Assembly: GCA_002403895.1 (NCBI GenBank)
Contig: DHIQ01000041.1
Coordinates: 5,557 to 19,460, forward strand
From: Candidatus Neomicrothrix sp. UBA4742
GTDB lineage: Bacteria > Actinomycetota > Acidimicrobiia > Acidimicrobiales > Acidimicrobilacustridaceae
Direction: 5' to 3'
DNA length: 13,904 nt
Under the pieces are notes generated by a model that worked only from the letters and a program-made list of their open reading frames with translations, did not search any database and was not told the origin of the DNA. Of the stretch, positions 6,649 to 13,159 are shown in pieces. The translations under genes were made by a program, and so were the position numbers. Each line of letters starts with the position of its first letter. Within the stretch, counting starts at the first letter, position 1.

Positions 6649-6879
6649 ATGACCGACCTGATGGATGCCCCGGTCGGGGCGGCCTCGCCCGAGTTCGAGC
6701 ATCCCTTCGAGAACTACGGGTACGACGGGATGATCTCCCCTGGAGACAACAGCCGACGGTCCGTGATCGTGACCACGGCGGTGGTGCTGCTCATCACCGC
6801 GCTCGTAGCCGGGTTCGTCTTCGCGGTCATCAACCTGAGCCAGTCGGCCGGCGCCGCCGGTTCCTGCGGCGGCGGCTGA
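6649..6879 (+). CDS. Small single-pass membrane protein, 76 residues, ending SCGGG
   Basis: Unrecognised small protein. Residues 1-36 are acidic and soluble (EFEHPFENYGYDGM), Arg36-Arg37 precedes one strong transmembrane helix (about 39-62, VIVTTAVVLLITALVAGFVF), and the tail ends Ser-Cys-Gly-Gly-Gly. By the positive-inside rule the N-terminus should be cytoplasmic and the Cys-Gly tail outside. The ATG at 6649 has a good Shine-Dalgarno (GGGAGAAGGG, about 4 nt spacing). TACCGT at 6610-6615 could be a -10, without a clear -35. It is divergent from the six-helix gene and convergent with the gene ending at 6904 (24-nt gap), so it is probably monocistronic. A lone Cys next to three Gly at the very C-terminus is unusual; it might be a lipid, metal or thiol-modification site, but nothing shows this directly. 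The good start signals and clean helix make it a real gene. Confidence 0.75.
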   Translation: MTDLMDAPVGAASPEFEHPFENYGYDGMISPGDNSRRSVIVTTAVVLLITALVAGFVFAVINLSQSAGAAGSCGGG

Positions 6880-6903
6880 TCCCTCACCCGCCCGGCGCGG
6901 CCG

Positions 6904-7572
6904 TCACCGCACCGGCTTCAGCAGATAGGGGACGCGGGCCGTCAGCATCTGGCGGGGGAAGGAGTCGCGCAGCCGCCAGATCCCGGCATCGATGACGAAA
7001 TGGGCCATCACGACCCCGAGGTAGGCGCCGAACAACGCCCGACCGACCGGCTGGGCGTCGTGCAGGTGCGACGCCGCGTTCAGGGCCAGCCCGCCGAGGA
7101 GGGTCGCGTTGACCAGCACCGCCAGGCTGATCGTGCGGCGGTGGCCCGTCGGTTCACCGCCGGCCACGAATCCCATGAGGAGCAGGTACTGCAGGCCGTG
7201 GGCGATGGTCAGGCCGGCTACCGCGGCATAAGGCGAGCGGAAGAGGAAGACCGGGGCGAAGAACAACAAACCCATCAGGTAGACGACGACGAAGGGCGCC
7301 GGCCGCTGGGATCGTGGACGCCGGCCGAGACACCACAGACCGAAGGCGACGCCGAGGGCGAAGGCGGCGCCGGCGAGGGAGAAACCCAGCCGCAGCGGCG
7401 GGCGTACCCCGAGCTGCAGCCAAGTGAGGGCTTGAGCAGGATCGGCGCCGGCCGCGGGCGCCAACCCGATGGCCAGGGCGTAGGCGGCGAGCGTCAGTGC
7501 GACCGTTCCCACCAACCATGCTCGGCGCAGCCGTTCGGACGTGGCACCAGGGACCAATGCCGGCTCAGTCAT
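6904..7572 (-). CDS. Polytopic membrane protein with HGLQY and HFVID-IWRLRD motifs
   Basis: The 222 residues hold about six membrane spans, around 18-38, 62-82, 93-112, 115-136, 147-167 and 178-198. Within or next to the membrane lie polar residues that look functional: His125 in AHGLQYLLLMG and the block MAHFVIDAGIWRLRD (His191, Asp195, Arg200-Asp203). I recall similar H-x-x-x-D plus IWR-x-R blocks in uncharacterised bacterial membrane proteins, but name no family. ATG at 7572 begins 9 nt after the trpA stop, with no Shine-Dalgarno; TAGCGT, which shares bases with the trpA stop codon, lies 6 nt upstream as a leaderless -10. It is the last gene of the minus-strand trp block. A link to tryptophan is suggested only by position. 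Confidence 0.8.
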   Translation of the reverse strand: MTEPALVPGATSERLRRAWLVGTVALTLAAYALAIGLAPAAGADPAQALTWLQLGVRPPLRLGFSLAGAAFALGVAFGLWCLGRRPRSQRPAPFVVVYLMGLLFFAPVFLFRSPYAAVAGLTIAHGLQYLLLMGFVAGGEPTGHRRTISLAVLVNATLLGGLALNAASHLHDAQPVGRALFGAYLGVVMAHFVIDAGIWRLRDSFPRQMLTARVPYLLKPVR

Positions 7573-7578
7573 CGGGCA

Positions 7579-7584
7579 ACGCTA
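7579..7584 (-). promoter_or_regulatory. Candidate -10 box overlapping the trpA stop codon
   Basis: TAGCGT (TANNNT) on the minus strand begins with the TAG stop of trpA and ends 6 nt before the ATG at 7572, the exact geometry of a leaderless start. No -35 is evident. The identical hexamer precedes the trpF start. Confidence 0.45.
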
Positions 7585-8451
7585 GCGACGGGTGGCCCAG
7601 CCGGCGTCGAGCGCGGCCCGGACCGAGCCGATGAAGGCGGCGGCGCCCAGCGGGCCCTCGCCGTCGAGCAGGCGGCGGATCAGGGCCGAGCCGATCACCA
7701 CGCCATCGGCCTCCTGGCAAACCTCGACCGCCTGCGCCGGCGACGACACCCCCACCCCGACCAGCACCGGCTTGTCGGTGACGGCCTTGAGCCGCTTGGC
7801 GATGACCAGCGAGCTGGCGGCCAGGGAGTTTCGCTCCCCCGTCACGCCCACCAGTCCAACGGCGTAGACGAACCCCCGGGCGCGGGCGCAGACCCGGGGC
7901 AGGCGGTCGTCCGGGGCGGTGGGCGCAGCCAGAAGCACGGTCTCGACTCCGGCGGCATCGGCCGCCCGAGCCCACGGCCCGCACTCCTCCAACGGCAGAT
8001 CAGGCAGGATGGCCGCGGCCACCCCGCTGGCCGCCAAGGACCGGGCGAAGCGCTCCAGGCCGGTGCGGAAGGCGATGTTGTAATACGTCATGACCGCCAG
8101 GGGCACCCCGGCGTCGACTCGGGCCAACTCGTCGAGGATGCTGACCGGTGTCGCGCCCCCCGCCAGGGCTTGCTCACTGGCGGCTTGGATCACCGGCCCA
8201 TCCATGACGGGGTCGCTGAAGGGCACGCCGATCTCGATGGCGTCAGCCCCGGCGTCGGCCACCGCCCGCACCACCTCAGCCCAGTCCGACCCGAGACCGC
8301 CGGTCACGTAGGGCACCAGCAGCTTGCGCCCGGCCGCTCGGGCCTCTCGCAAGACCGACTCGAGCGCGCCGGGTTCCTGGGGGGCGTCGGGGATGGAGAG
8401 GTCCAGATCGTCGGTCCCGACCGACACCGTGCCGGTTCCCCCCGAGCTCAT
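7582..8451 (-). CDS. trpA: Tryptophan synthase alpha subunit
   Basis: Cleaves indole-3-glycerol phosphate to glyceraldehyde 3-phosphate and indole, which is channelled to TrpB in the alpha2-beta2 complex. The 289 residues form a TIM barrel with the signature [14 protein letters not shown]: Glu73 and Asp84 correspond to E. coli Glu49 and Asp60. Other family blocks are MTYYNI at 121-126, ILPDLPLEE at 148-156, [15 protein letters not shown] around 193-207 and [13 protein letters not shown] at 228-240. The protein carries about 25 poorly structured residues ahead of the barrel, somewhat more than usual. ATG at 8451 is chosen because ATGA overlaps the trpB stop by 4 bp. The longer open frame to 9492 is an out-of-frame reading of trpB. 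Translational coupling to trpB is expected. Confidence 0.96.
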   Translation of the reverse strand: MSSGGTGTVSVGTDDLDLSIPDAPQEPGALESVLREARAAGRKLLVPYVTGGLGSDWAEVVRAVADAGADAIEIGVPFSDPVMDGPVIQAASEQALAGGATPVSILDELARVDAGVPLAVMTYYNIAFRTGLERFARSLAASGVAAAILPDLPLEECGPWARAADAAGVETVLLAAPTAPDDRLPRVCARARGFVYAVGLVGVTGERNSLAASSLVIAKRLKAVTDKPVLVGVGVSSPAQAVEVCQEADGVVIGSALIRRLLDGEGPLGAAAFIGSVRAALDAGWATRR

Positions 8452-9629
8452 CCGAGGATCTCCATCATCTGGGCCACGTCCTTGTCGCCCCGGCCCGACA
8501 GGTTCAACAGCACGGTCCGGCCGGCGAGCTCTTCCCGGGCCCGGGACACCCAAGCCAGGGCGTGGGCCGGCTCCAGCGCGGGGATGATGCCCTCCATACG
8601 CGACAGCAGCTGGAAGGCGTCGATCACCTCGGCATCGGTCACCGTCTCGTAGCGGGCCCGGCCGATCGAGGCGAGATGAGAGTGCTCGGGCCCCACGCCC
8701 GGATAGTCGAGCCCGGCAGAGATGGACTGGGCCTCGAGGACTTGGCCGTACTCGTCCTGCATCAGATACGAGCGCATCCCGTGGACCACGCCAGGCACCC
8801 CTCGGCGCACCGCCGCGCCGCCGGCCGGCTCCACGCCCACCAGCTCCGCCGAGGTATCGGCGAACCCGGAGAAGATCCCGGCCGCGTTCGATCCGCCCCC
8901 CACGCAAGCGGTCACCACATCGGGCACCGCGCCGTCGAGCAGCGCGGCGCACTGGGCTCGCGACTCGATGCCGATGACCCGGTGGAACTCGCGCACCATC
9001 CACGGGTACGGATGGGGACCCATGACCGAACCGAGGCAGTAGTGGGTGTTGCCCACGGTGGCCACCCAATCCCTCATGGCCTCGTTGACCGCGTCCTTGA
9101 GGGTCCGGCTGCCTGATACGGCCGGCACCACCTCCGCGCCCAGCAGGCGCATACGGAACACGTTGAGGGACTGGCGGGCCATGTCGACCTCGCCCATGTA
9201 GACCATGCAATCCATGCCCAACAGGGCGGCGGCGGTGGCGGCGGCCACGCCGTGCTGACCGGCGCCGGTCTCGGCCACCAATCGGGTCTTGCCCATCCGC
9301 CGGGCCAACAGGGCCTGGCCCAGCACGTTGTTGATCTTGTGCGACCCCGTGTGGTTCAGGTCCTCCCGCTTGAGCAGCAGGCGCAAGCCGAGCACCTCGT
9401 TGAGGCGGTGACATTCGGTCAGCGGCGAGGGGCGACCGGCGTAGTCGCGCAGCAAGTCGTCGAGCTCGGTGCGGAAGCCGGGATCGCTCCACGCGGCGCG
9501 AAAGGCCACTTCCAGTTCGTGGCAGGCGGGCACGAGGGTCTCGGGCACGAAGCGTCCGCCGAACTCCCCGAACCGACCATCGGAGGACGGCTCTCCCATG
9601 AACGACGCTTCACCCGGCGACGACACCAT
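8448..9629 (-). CDS. trpB: Tryptophan synthase beta subunit
   Basis: PLP enzyme that condenses indole with L-serine to give L-tryptophan. The 393 residues are the normal TrpB1 length. Seen: [12 protein letters not shown] at 21-32, the PLP lysine in [10 protein letters not shown] (Lys98), the catalytic Glu in [11 protein letters not shown] (Glu120), the phosphate-binding GGGSNAAG loop in the C-terminal half, and the conserved [12 protein letters not shown]. The alpha-subunit partner follows with a 4-bp overlap. ATG at 9629 is supported by GAGGAG at 9638-9633, which lies close (3 nt) to ATG and at 6 nt from the GTG codon that follows it directly; an internal Met at 9599 lacks such a site. The 121-nt gap to trpF includes TAGGGT (minus strand, 9691-9686), a possible internal promoter. 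Confidence 0.97.
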   Translation of the reverse strand: MVSSPGEASFMGEPSSDGRFGEFGGRFVPETLVPACHELEVAFRAAWSDPGFRTELDDLLRDYAGRPSPLTECHRLNEVLGLRLLLKREDLNHTGSHKINNVLGQALLARRMGKTRLVAETGAGQHGVAAATAAALLGMDCMVYMGEVDMARQSLNVFRMRLLGAEVVPAVSGSRTLKDAVNEAMRDWVATVGNTHYCLGSVMGPHPYPWMVREFHRVIGIESRAQCAALLDGAVPDVVTACVGGGSNAAGIFSGFADTSAELVGVEPAGGAAVRRGVPGVVHGMRSYLMQDEYGQVLEAQSISAGLDYPGVGPEHSHLASIGRARYETVTDAEVIDAFQLLSRMEGIIPALEPAHALAWVSRAREELAGRTVLLNLSGRGDKDVAQMMEILG

Positions 9630-9750
9630 GCGCTCCTCGCTGCGGCCACCGACACCGACGACCTGACGTACTGGACCGTCGCCACCCTACGCGGGCCACC
9701 GCCAACCAGAGAACTCAGATCGCGGGGTCGGGTCGGGCTGGCCCGGCGGC

Positions 9751-10482
9751 TCAGGCGGGGGAGCTGTCCTCTTCCCAGTCGTAGAGCAGGGGCTCTTCGC
9801 CGAACTCGTCGAGAGGCACCTGCGCCCGGGGATCGACGGGGGCATCGAGGTCGAGTTGCTCTTCGCCGTACCCCTCGGCTGCGTCCTTAGCCTCGTTGAT
9901 GAAGCGCATCACCTTGCTGGCGTCCTTGCGGCCCGGCTCGCGCTCAACCCCGCTCGACACGTCGACGCCCCACGGTCGCACCCGGGCCACCGCGTCGGCC
10001 ACGTTGTCGGGCGTGAGCCCGCCGGCCAGGATCACCCGACGGGTGAGGGGTAGGCCCTCGGCCAACACCCAATCGAACACCTGACCCGAGCCCGGTGAGG
10101 GCGAATCGATCATGATGGCGTCGGCGGCGGTGTATTCGTCGACCCGCTCGAGCATGCGGTCCCCGGCGGCGAAGGCCTGCACCAGGAACTGGGCCCGCTG
10201 GCGGATCCACTTGCCCTCGGCCGGTGTCTCGTGGCCGTGGAGCTGGACGCCGTGCAGGCCGGCGGCGTTCATCATCTCCACCACCCGCCGCGACGCCTCG
10301 TCGCGGAACACCCCGATGGTCATGACCTCGGGCGGCAGTCGGCGGGCGATGTCCCGGGCCTGGTTCACCGCAATCTGGCGGGGAGACCCGGGCGCGAACA
10401 CGAAGCCGACGGCGTCGGCCCCCATGGCCACGGCAAGCAGGGCGTCCTCCTCCGTAGTGATCCCGCAGATCTTGACGAACAC
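9751..10482 (-). CDS. trpF: Phosphoribosylanthranilate isomerase with acidic C-terminal tail
   Basis: Amadori isomerisation of N-(5-phosphoribosyl)anthranilate to CdRP. From GTG at 10482 the 243 residues begin MFVKICGIT, with the general base Cys6 and general acid Asp126 in IMIDSPSPGSG. The phosphate-binding LAGGLTPDNV (152-161) and GVDVSSGVE (172-180) blocks follow. The canonical enzyme ends near residue 203. A further 40 residues carry 13 Asp/Glu and end YDWEEDSSPA, which I do not know from the family. The GTG has TAGCGT 7 nt upstream and no Shine-Dalgarno. A longer reading from GTG 10539 adds a charged leader before the conserved start and is less likely. Many actinobacteria lack TrpF and use PriA, so a dedicated trpF is informative about lineage. 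Confidence 0.93.
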   Translation of the reverse strand: MFVKICGITTEEDALLAVAMGADAVGFVFAPGSPRQIAVNQARDIARRLPPEVMTIGVFRDEASRRVVEMMNAAGLHGVQLHGHETPAEGKWIRQRAQFLVQAFAAGDRMLERVDEYTAADAIMIDSPSPGSGQVFDWVLAEGLPLTRRVILAGGLTPDNVADAVARVRPWGVDVSSGVEREPGRKDASKVMRFINEAKDAAEGYGEEQLDLDAPVDPRAQVPLDEFGEEPLLYDWEEDSSPA

Positions 10483-10489
10483 GAAACCA

Positions 10490-10495
10490 ACGCTA
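10490..10495 (-). promoter_or_regulatory. Candidate -10 box for leaderless trpF transcript
   Basis: TAGCGT (TANNNT) on the minus strand ends 7 nt before the GTG at 10482, in the 101-nt trpC-trpF gap. It would provide trpF-trpB-trpA transcription independent of trpC. No clear -35 is present. Confidence 0.5.
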
Positions 10496-10583
10496 GTGGC
10501 GCGACCGGGACGTTCGGCGTCTTTCCCCTTCTCAGCCACCGGGAGTCGCTGTGCCCGTGATCGGAGCGGAGGTGCAGGGTGGC

Positions 10584-11372
10584 TCAGCAGGCGCGCAGGG
10601 CGGCCACGGCGGCCGCGGCGGCAGCGGGACTGCCCGAGGTGACGAGTGCCTCGCCCACCAGCACGGCGTGATAGCCGGCGGCGCGCAGGGCGGCAGCATC
10701 AACCGGACCGGCGATCCCGGATTCGGCCACCCGCACCACCCCGGGAGGCATCTGGGGGGCCATGCGCACAGCTCGAGCGGTGTCAAGCGCGAACGTGACC
10801 AGGTCCCGCTGGTTCACGCCCACCAGGTCGGCACCGGCGTCGACCGCCCGCTCGAGCTCGGCTTCGTCGTGGATCTCCACCAGCGCGTCGAGGCCAAGGT
10901 CGTGGGCCAGATCCAGAAGCTCCCCCAGCTCGCCGCCATCCAGGGCGGCCACGATCAGCAAGACGGCGTCGGCCCTCATGAGCCGGGCGTCGACCACGTC
11001 GAGAGCCGAGACCGTGAAGTCCTTGCGCAGCACCGGCAGGGTGCAGGCGTCGCGGGCGAGGGCTAGATCCGTGGCTGATCCGCCGAAAAACATCTCGTCG
11101 GTGAGCACCGAGAGGCAGGCGGCGCCGCCAACGGCATAGGCGGCGGCCATCACCGCCGGGTCGAGGTCGGCGGCCAGCGGCCCCTTGGACGGCGACCGGC
11201 GCTTCACCTCGGCGATCACGGCCAGACCCTCGCTCGCCGCCAGCGCCGCCCGGAACCCCCGCGTCGATGGCATCCGCGCCGCCTGCTCGACGAGCGGGGC
11301 CAAGGCGCGAGTGTCGGCGGCCGCCACCTCACGATGGGCAGCAAGGATGCGGTCGAGATAGGTGGTGGTCAT
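10584..11372 (-). CDS. trpC: Indole-3-glycerol phosphate synthase
   Basis: Ring closure and decarboxylation of CdRP to indole-3-glycerol phosphate. The 262-residue single-domain protein is the usual length and has every catalytic block of the (beta/alpha)8 family: AEVKRRSPSKG with Glu55 and Lys57, VLRKDFTV with Lys117, ALVEIHDE with Glu166, VGVNQRDL with Asn187 and VAESGI with Glu217-Ser218. Spacing between these residues follows that of the Sulfolobus enzyme. It is not fused to TrpF. ATG at 11372 has a modest AAAGG about 10 nt upstream and no TANNNT box at the leaderless position. The C-terminus is an Ala-rich run ending ALRAC. The gene follows the ABM-fold gene by 45 nt and precedes trpF by 101 nt. 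Confidence 0.96.
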   Translation of the reverse strand: MTTTYLDRILAAHREVAAADTRALAPLVEQAARMPSTRGFRAALAASEGLAVIAEVKRRSPSKGPLAADLDPAVMAAAYAVGGAACLSVLTDEMFFGGSATDLALARDACTLPVLRKDFTVSALDVVDARLMRADAVLLIVAALDGGELGELLDLAHDLGLDALVEIHDEAELERAVDAGADLVGVNQRDLVTFALDTARAVRMAPQMPPGVVRVAESGIAGPVDAAALRAAGYHAVLVGEALVTSGSPAAAAAAVAALRAC

Positions 11373-11417
11373 GGCCAGCGTGCCTTTCGCATCGGCCTTA
11401 CCTACCCCGTCGAGGAC

Positions 11418-11729
11418 TCAGTGGTCGAAGCCTTTGCCCGAGACCGGGGTGGTGGCAACGAGCAGGGGGCCGTCGCCGAGCAGGGCACCCAGGTCACCGA
11501 ACAGCGCCGCCATGGCCTCGCTGGCGCCGTGCGCCGCCACGGCGTCGGAATCGGTGTACAGCTCGAACATCCACACCACGTTCTCGTCGGTGTCGTCGGT
11601 GTTGATCGTGTAGATCAACGTGCCATCCTCGTCAGCCACGGTGGGCAGGAGCTTTTCGAGCGCCGCGATCATCTCGGCGCGTTTGCCGGGCTGGGCGGTG
11701 AGCTTCGCGAACGTCGAGGATTTGGCCAT
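11418..11729 (-). CDS. ABM-fold (antibiotic biosynthesis monooxygenase-like) small protein
   Basis: The 103 residues fit the dimeric ferredoxin-like ABM superfamily, which includes quinol monooxygenases and many proteins of unknown role. Seen: beta-strand start STFAKLTAQPGKRAEMIAAL (residues 5-24), GTLIYTIN, the core strand NVVWMFELYTDSDAVAAH with His67, and a short C-terminal strand. Length and layout match YgiN/putative quinol monooxygenases. It could act on a quinol or aromatic compound, or be a non-catalytic dimer. The ATG at 11729 has no Shine-Dalgarno, and TAGGGT lies 8 nt upstream. It lies 31 nt after the J-domain gene and 45 nt before trpC; any functional link to tryptophan is inference. 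Confidence 0.82.
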   Translation of the reverse strand: MAKSSTFAKLTAQPGKRAEMIAALEKLLPTVADEDGTLIYTINTDDTDENVVWMFELYTDSDAVAAHGASEAMAALFGDLGALLGDGPLLVATTPVSGKGFDH

Positions 11730-11737
11730 GGGCAGGC

Positions 11738-11743
11738 ACCCTA
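11738..11743 (-). promoter_or_regulatory. Candidate -10 box for leaderless ABM-trpC transcript
   Basis: TAGGGT (TANNNT) on the minus strand ends 8 nt before the ATG at 11729. A CTGACG lies 15 nt farther upstream as a weak, closely spaced -35. Transcription from here could serve trpC as well. Confidence 0.45.
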
Positions 11744-11760
11744 GCGGCTCGCCCTGACCG

Positions 11761-12312
11761 TCAGTCGCGGTCGCTCTCCAGGCTGCGCATCACCGCCAAC
11801 GCCGGCGTGAGGATAAACGACAGCGCCGAGAGCACCAGGCAGACGACGCCGATAGCCAGCAGCGGCCCGAAGCTCGACACGAGACCAGCGGACAGGGCGA
11901 ACACGGCGATGCCCAGCAACACGGGTGGCGCGAGCTGCACCACCCGGGGCACGCCGGCTCCGTTGCCGGGCCCGGCGTCGTCCAACAGGGCGGCGTAGTC
12001 GGTGTCGTCGTCGACGTAGGGCACGAACTCCGGGCTCGGCGCACCGGCAGGCCGGTTCCGGCGCTCGGACAACCGCTCCTCACGCTCGCCCTCGGCCAGC
12101 ACGCGGTCGTAGTCCCGCCGGCGCTCGCCATCCCCCAACACCACCCAGGCCTTGTTGACCTGGCGCATCCGCTCCTCGGCTCCCGAGCGGGTTGCGGCAT
12201 CGGCATCGGTGTGGAAGTCCGGGTGAGCCACCCGGGCCACGCGCAGGTAGGCCCGCCGGACATCGGCGGGCGACGCCGAAGCAGGGACGCCGAGGACCTC
12301 GTAATGGGTCAC
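11761..12312 (-). CDS. Membrane-anchored J-domain protein
   Basis: The protein begins directly with a J domain (residues 1-70: THYEVLGVPASASPADVRRAYL, then the HPD tripeptide at 30-32 in VAHPDFHTD, then NKAWVVLGDGERRRDYD). An Arg/Glu-rich, probably extended linker (about 72-125) follows, then two hydrophobic spans (about 129-147 and 149-171) and a short charged tail. The J domain should stimulate an Hsp70 (DnaK) ATPase at the cytoplasmic face of the membrane. There is no Gly/Phe region or zinc-finger domain, so this is a class III type, not DnaJ itself. The 183-residue form uses GTG at 12312, the first codon of the domain, with TACCAT 7 nt upstream. A reading to 12429 would run through the divergent response regulator gene. 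It diverges from the response regulator across 64 bp. Confidence 0.85.
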   Translation of the reverse strand: MTHYEVLGVPASASPADVRRAYLRVARVAHPDFHTDADAATRSGAEERMRQVNKAWVVLGDGERRRDYDRVLAEGEREERLSERRNRPAGAPSPEFVPYVDDDTDYAALLDDAGPGNGAGVPRVVQLAPPVLLGIAVFALSAGLVSSFGPLLAIGVVCLVLSALSFILTPALAVMRSLESDRD

Positions 12313-12349
12313 GCCCGCGATGGTAGGACCTGCGGTCCATCGCGTGACC
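12307..12349. promoter_or_regulatory. Inverted repeat in the divergent J-domain/response-regulator promoter, candidate operator
   Basis: CGCGATGG (12316-12323) is the exact reverse complement of CCATCGCG (12337-12344), with 13 nt between and arm centres 21 bp apart, about two helical turns. Five further pairs match (GGTCA at 12307-12311 with TGACC at 12345-12349) if four bases at 12312-12315 are looped out. The left arm covers the GTG start and the TACCAT box of the J-domain gene. The other end lies 27 bp before the response regulator ATG. A dimeric regulator bound here could control both genes. Confidence 0.5.
12320..12325 (-). promoter_or_regulatory. Candidate -10 box for leaderless J-domain gene transcript
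   Basis: TACCAT (TANNNT) on the minus strand ends 7 nt before the GTG at 12312. It lies in and just beside the left arm of the inverted repeat, so a bound regulator would block it. No good -35 is visible. Confidence 0.5.
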
Positions 12350-12376
12350 GGTCCGGGGTGCCAGCATGGACGAGTC

Positions 12377-13060
12377 ATGACCGCCAACGACCCGACTGTC
12401 GTCGTGCTCATCGAGGACGACCCCAACATCGCCGATCTCGTCGACCTCTACCTGCGCAATGACGGCTACCGGGTCTACCAGACCAATAACGGCACCGCTG
12501 GGTTGGCCCTGGTGCGCGACCGGAGCCCCAAGCTGGTGATTCTCGATGTCGGTCTCCCCGGCGAGCTCGACGGGCTGGGGGTGTGCCGCGACCTACGGGC
12601 TCACAGCGACATCCCCATCATCATGCTGACCGCCCGGGATGGGGAGATCGACCGGGTGCTGGGGCTCGAGCTGGGAGCCGACGACTACGTGACGAAGCCC
12701 TTCTCCCCGCGCGAGCTCGTCGCCCGGGTGAAAGCGATCCTGCGCCGAGCTGATGGACCGGCCCGTGATGCACCAACGGTGTTGGTGGCCGGTGACGTCG
12801 AGGTCGACCTCGGGCGACGGGAGGCCCGGGTGGCGGGGAAACCGGTGGCTCTGGCCGCCCGCGAGTTCGACCTGCTCGCCTACCTGGCTGACAACCGAGG
12901 CCTGGCCCTGAGCCGGCGCCAGTTGCTCGACGGGGTGTGGGGTGTGGACTGGATCGGTGACGAGCGAACCGTCGATGTCCATGTCCGCCAGCTCCGCAAG
13001 AAGCTCGGCGCGGGCTTCCCCCTCTCCACCGTGTGGGGCGTCGGTTATCGGCTCGACTGA
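12377..13060 (+). CDS. OmpR/PhoB-family response regulator
   Basis: DNA-binding response regulator of 227 residues. The receiver domain (about 6-120) shows the acidic pocket Glu13-Asp14-Asp15, phosphoacceptor Asp57 in VILDVGLPG, Thr85 in IIMLTARDG and Lys107 in YVTKPFSPREL. A short linker leads to the winged-helix effector domain (about 137-226) with LAAREFDLLAYLADNRG, the recognition-helix region ERTVDVHVRQLRKKLG and the C-terminal hairpin VWGVGYRL, where Trp replaces the more common Arg. ATG at 12377 starts the domain; the frame is open to 12320 but that part overlaps the divergent J gene's control region. Only a weak GGA lies upstream. The kinase gene follows after 99 nt, so it is the cognate partner. 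Signal and targets are unknown; the inverted repeat upstream is a candidate self-binding site. Confidence 0.95.
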   Translation: MTANDPTVVVLIEDDPNIADLVDLYLRNDGYRVYQTNNGTAGLALVRDRSPKLVILDVGLPGELDGLGVCRDLRAHSDIPIIMLTARDGEIDRVLGLELGADDYVTKPFSPRELVARVKAILRRADGPARDAPTVLVAGDVEVDLGRREARVAGKPVALAAREFDLLAYLADNRGLALSRRQLLDGVWGVDWIGDERTVDVHVRQLRKKLGAGFPLSTVWGVGYRLD

Positions 13061-13124
13061 CGCCACCACTCGACGCCGACGGCCTCACGACGAGCGGACC
13101 GGCAGGACTCATGATCTCCTTACA

Positions 13125-13152
13125 ACTGGACGCCACACTGGACGGGTGGACG
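13125..13152 (+). repeat. Short direct repeats upstream of the histidine kinase gene
   Basis: ACTGGACG occurs at 13125-13132 and 13137-13144, 12 bp apart, and TGGACG recurs at 13147-13152, just before the GTG at 13160. TGGACG is also found at 12367-12372, before the response regulator start. Direct repeats of this size can bind OmpR-type regulators, but the motif is short. Confidence 0.3.
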
Positions 13153-13159
13153 TGATCTC

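Noticed and set aside
6852..6871. GC hairpin CGCCGC/GCGGCG at the end of the 76-residue gene
   Set aside because: Explained by Gly/Ala codons of the SCGGG tail; no T run follows and the stem is only six pairs.
7000..8652. Plus-strand open frame of 550 codons across the membrane gene, trpA and part of trpB
   Set aside because: Runs antisense over three well-supported genes; composition is Gln/Gly/Arg/His-rich as expected for an antisense shadow.
8452..9492. Long in-frame extension upstream of trpA that would give a 636-residue protein
   Set aside because: It is an antiphase, Arg/Gly-rich reading of trpB; TrpA homology starts after the ATG at 8451, which overlaps the trpB stop in the usual way.
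9630..9750. Possible leader peptide or attenuator before trpB (minus-strand ATG at 9685 with one Trp codon)
   Set aside because: No run of Trp codons, no alternative hairpins or T tract; the small frame runs on into trpB out of phase.
12313..12429. N-terminal extension of the J-domain protein
   Set aside because: Would read through the divergent response regulator start; the J domain begins at the GTG at 12312, which has a well-placed TANNNT box.
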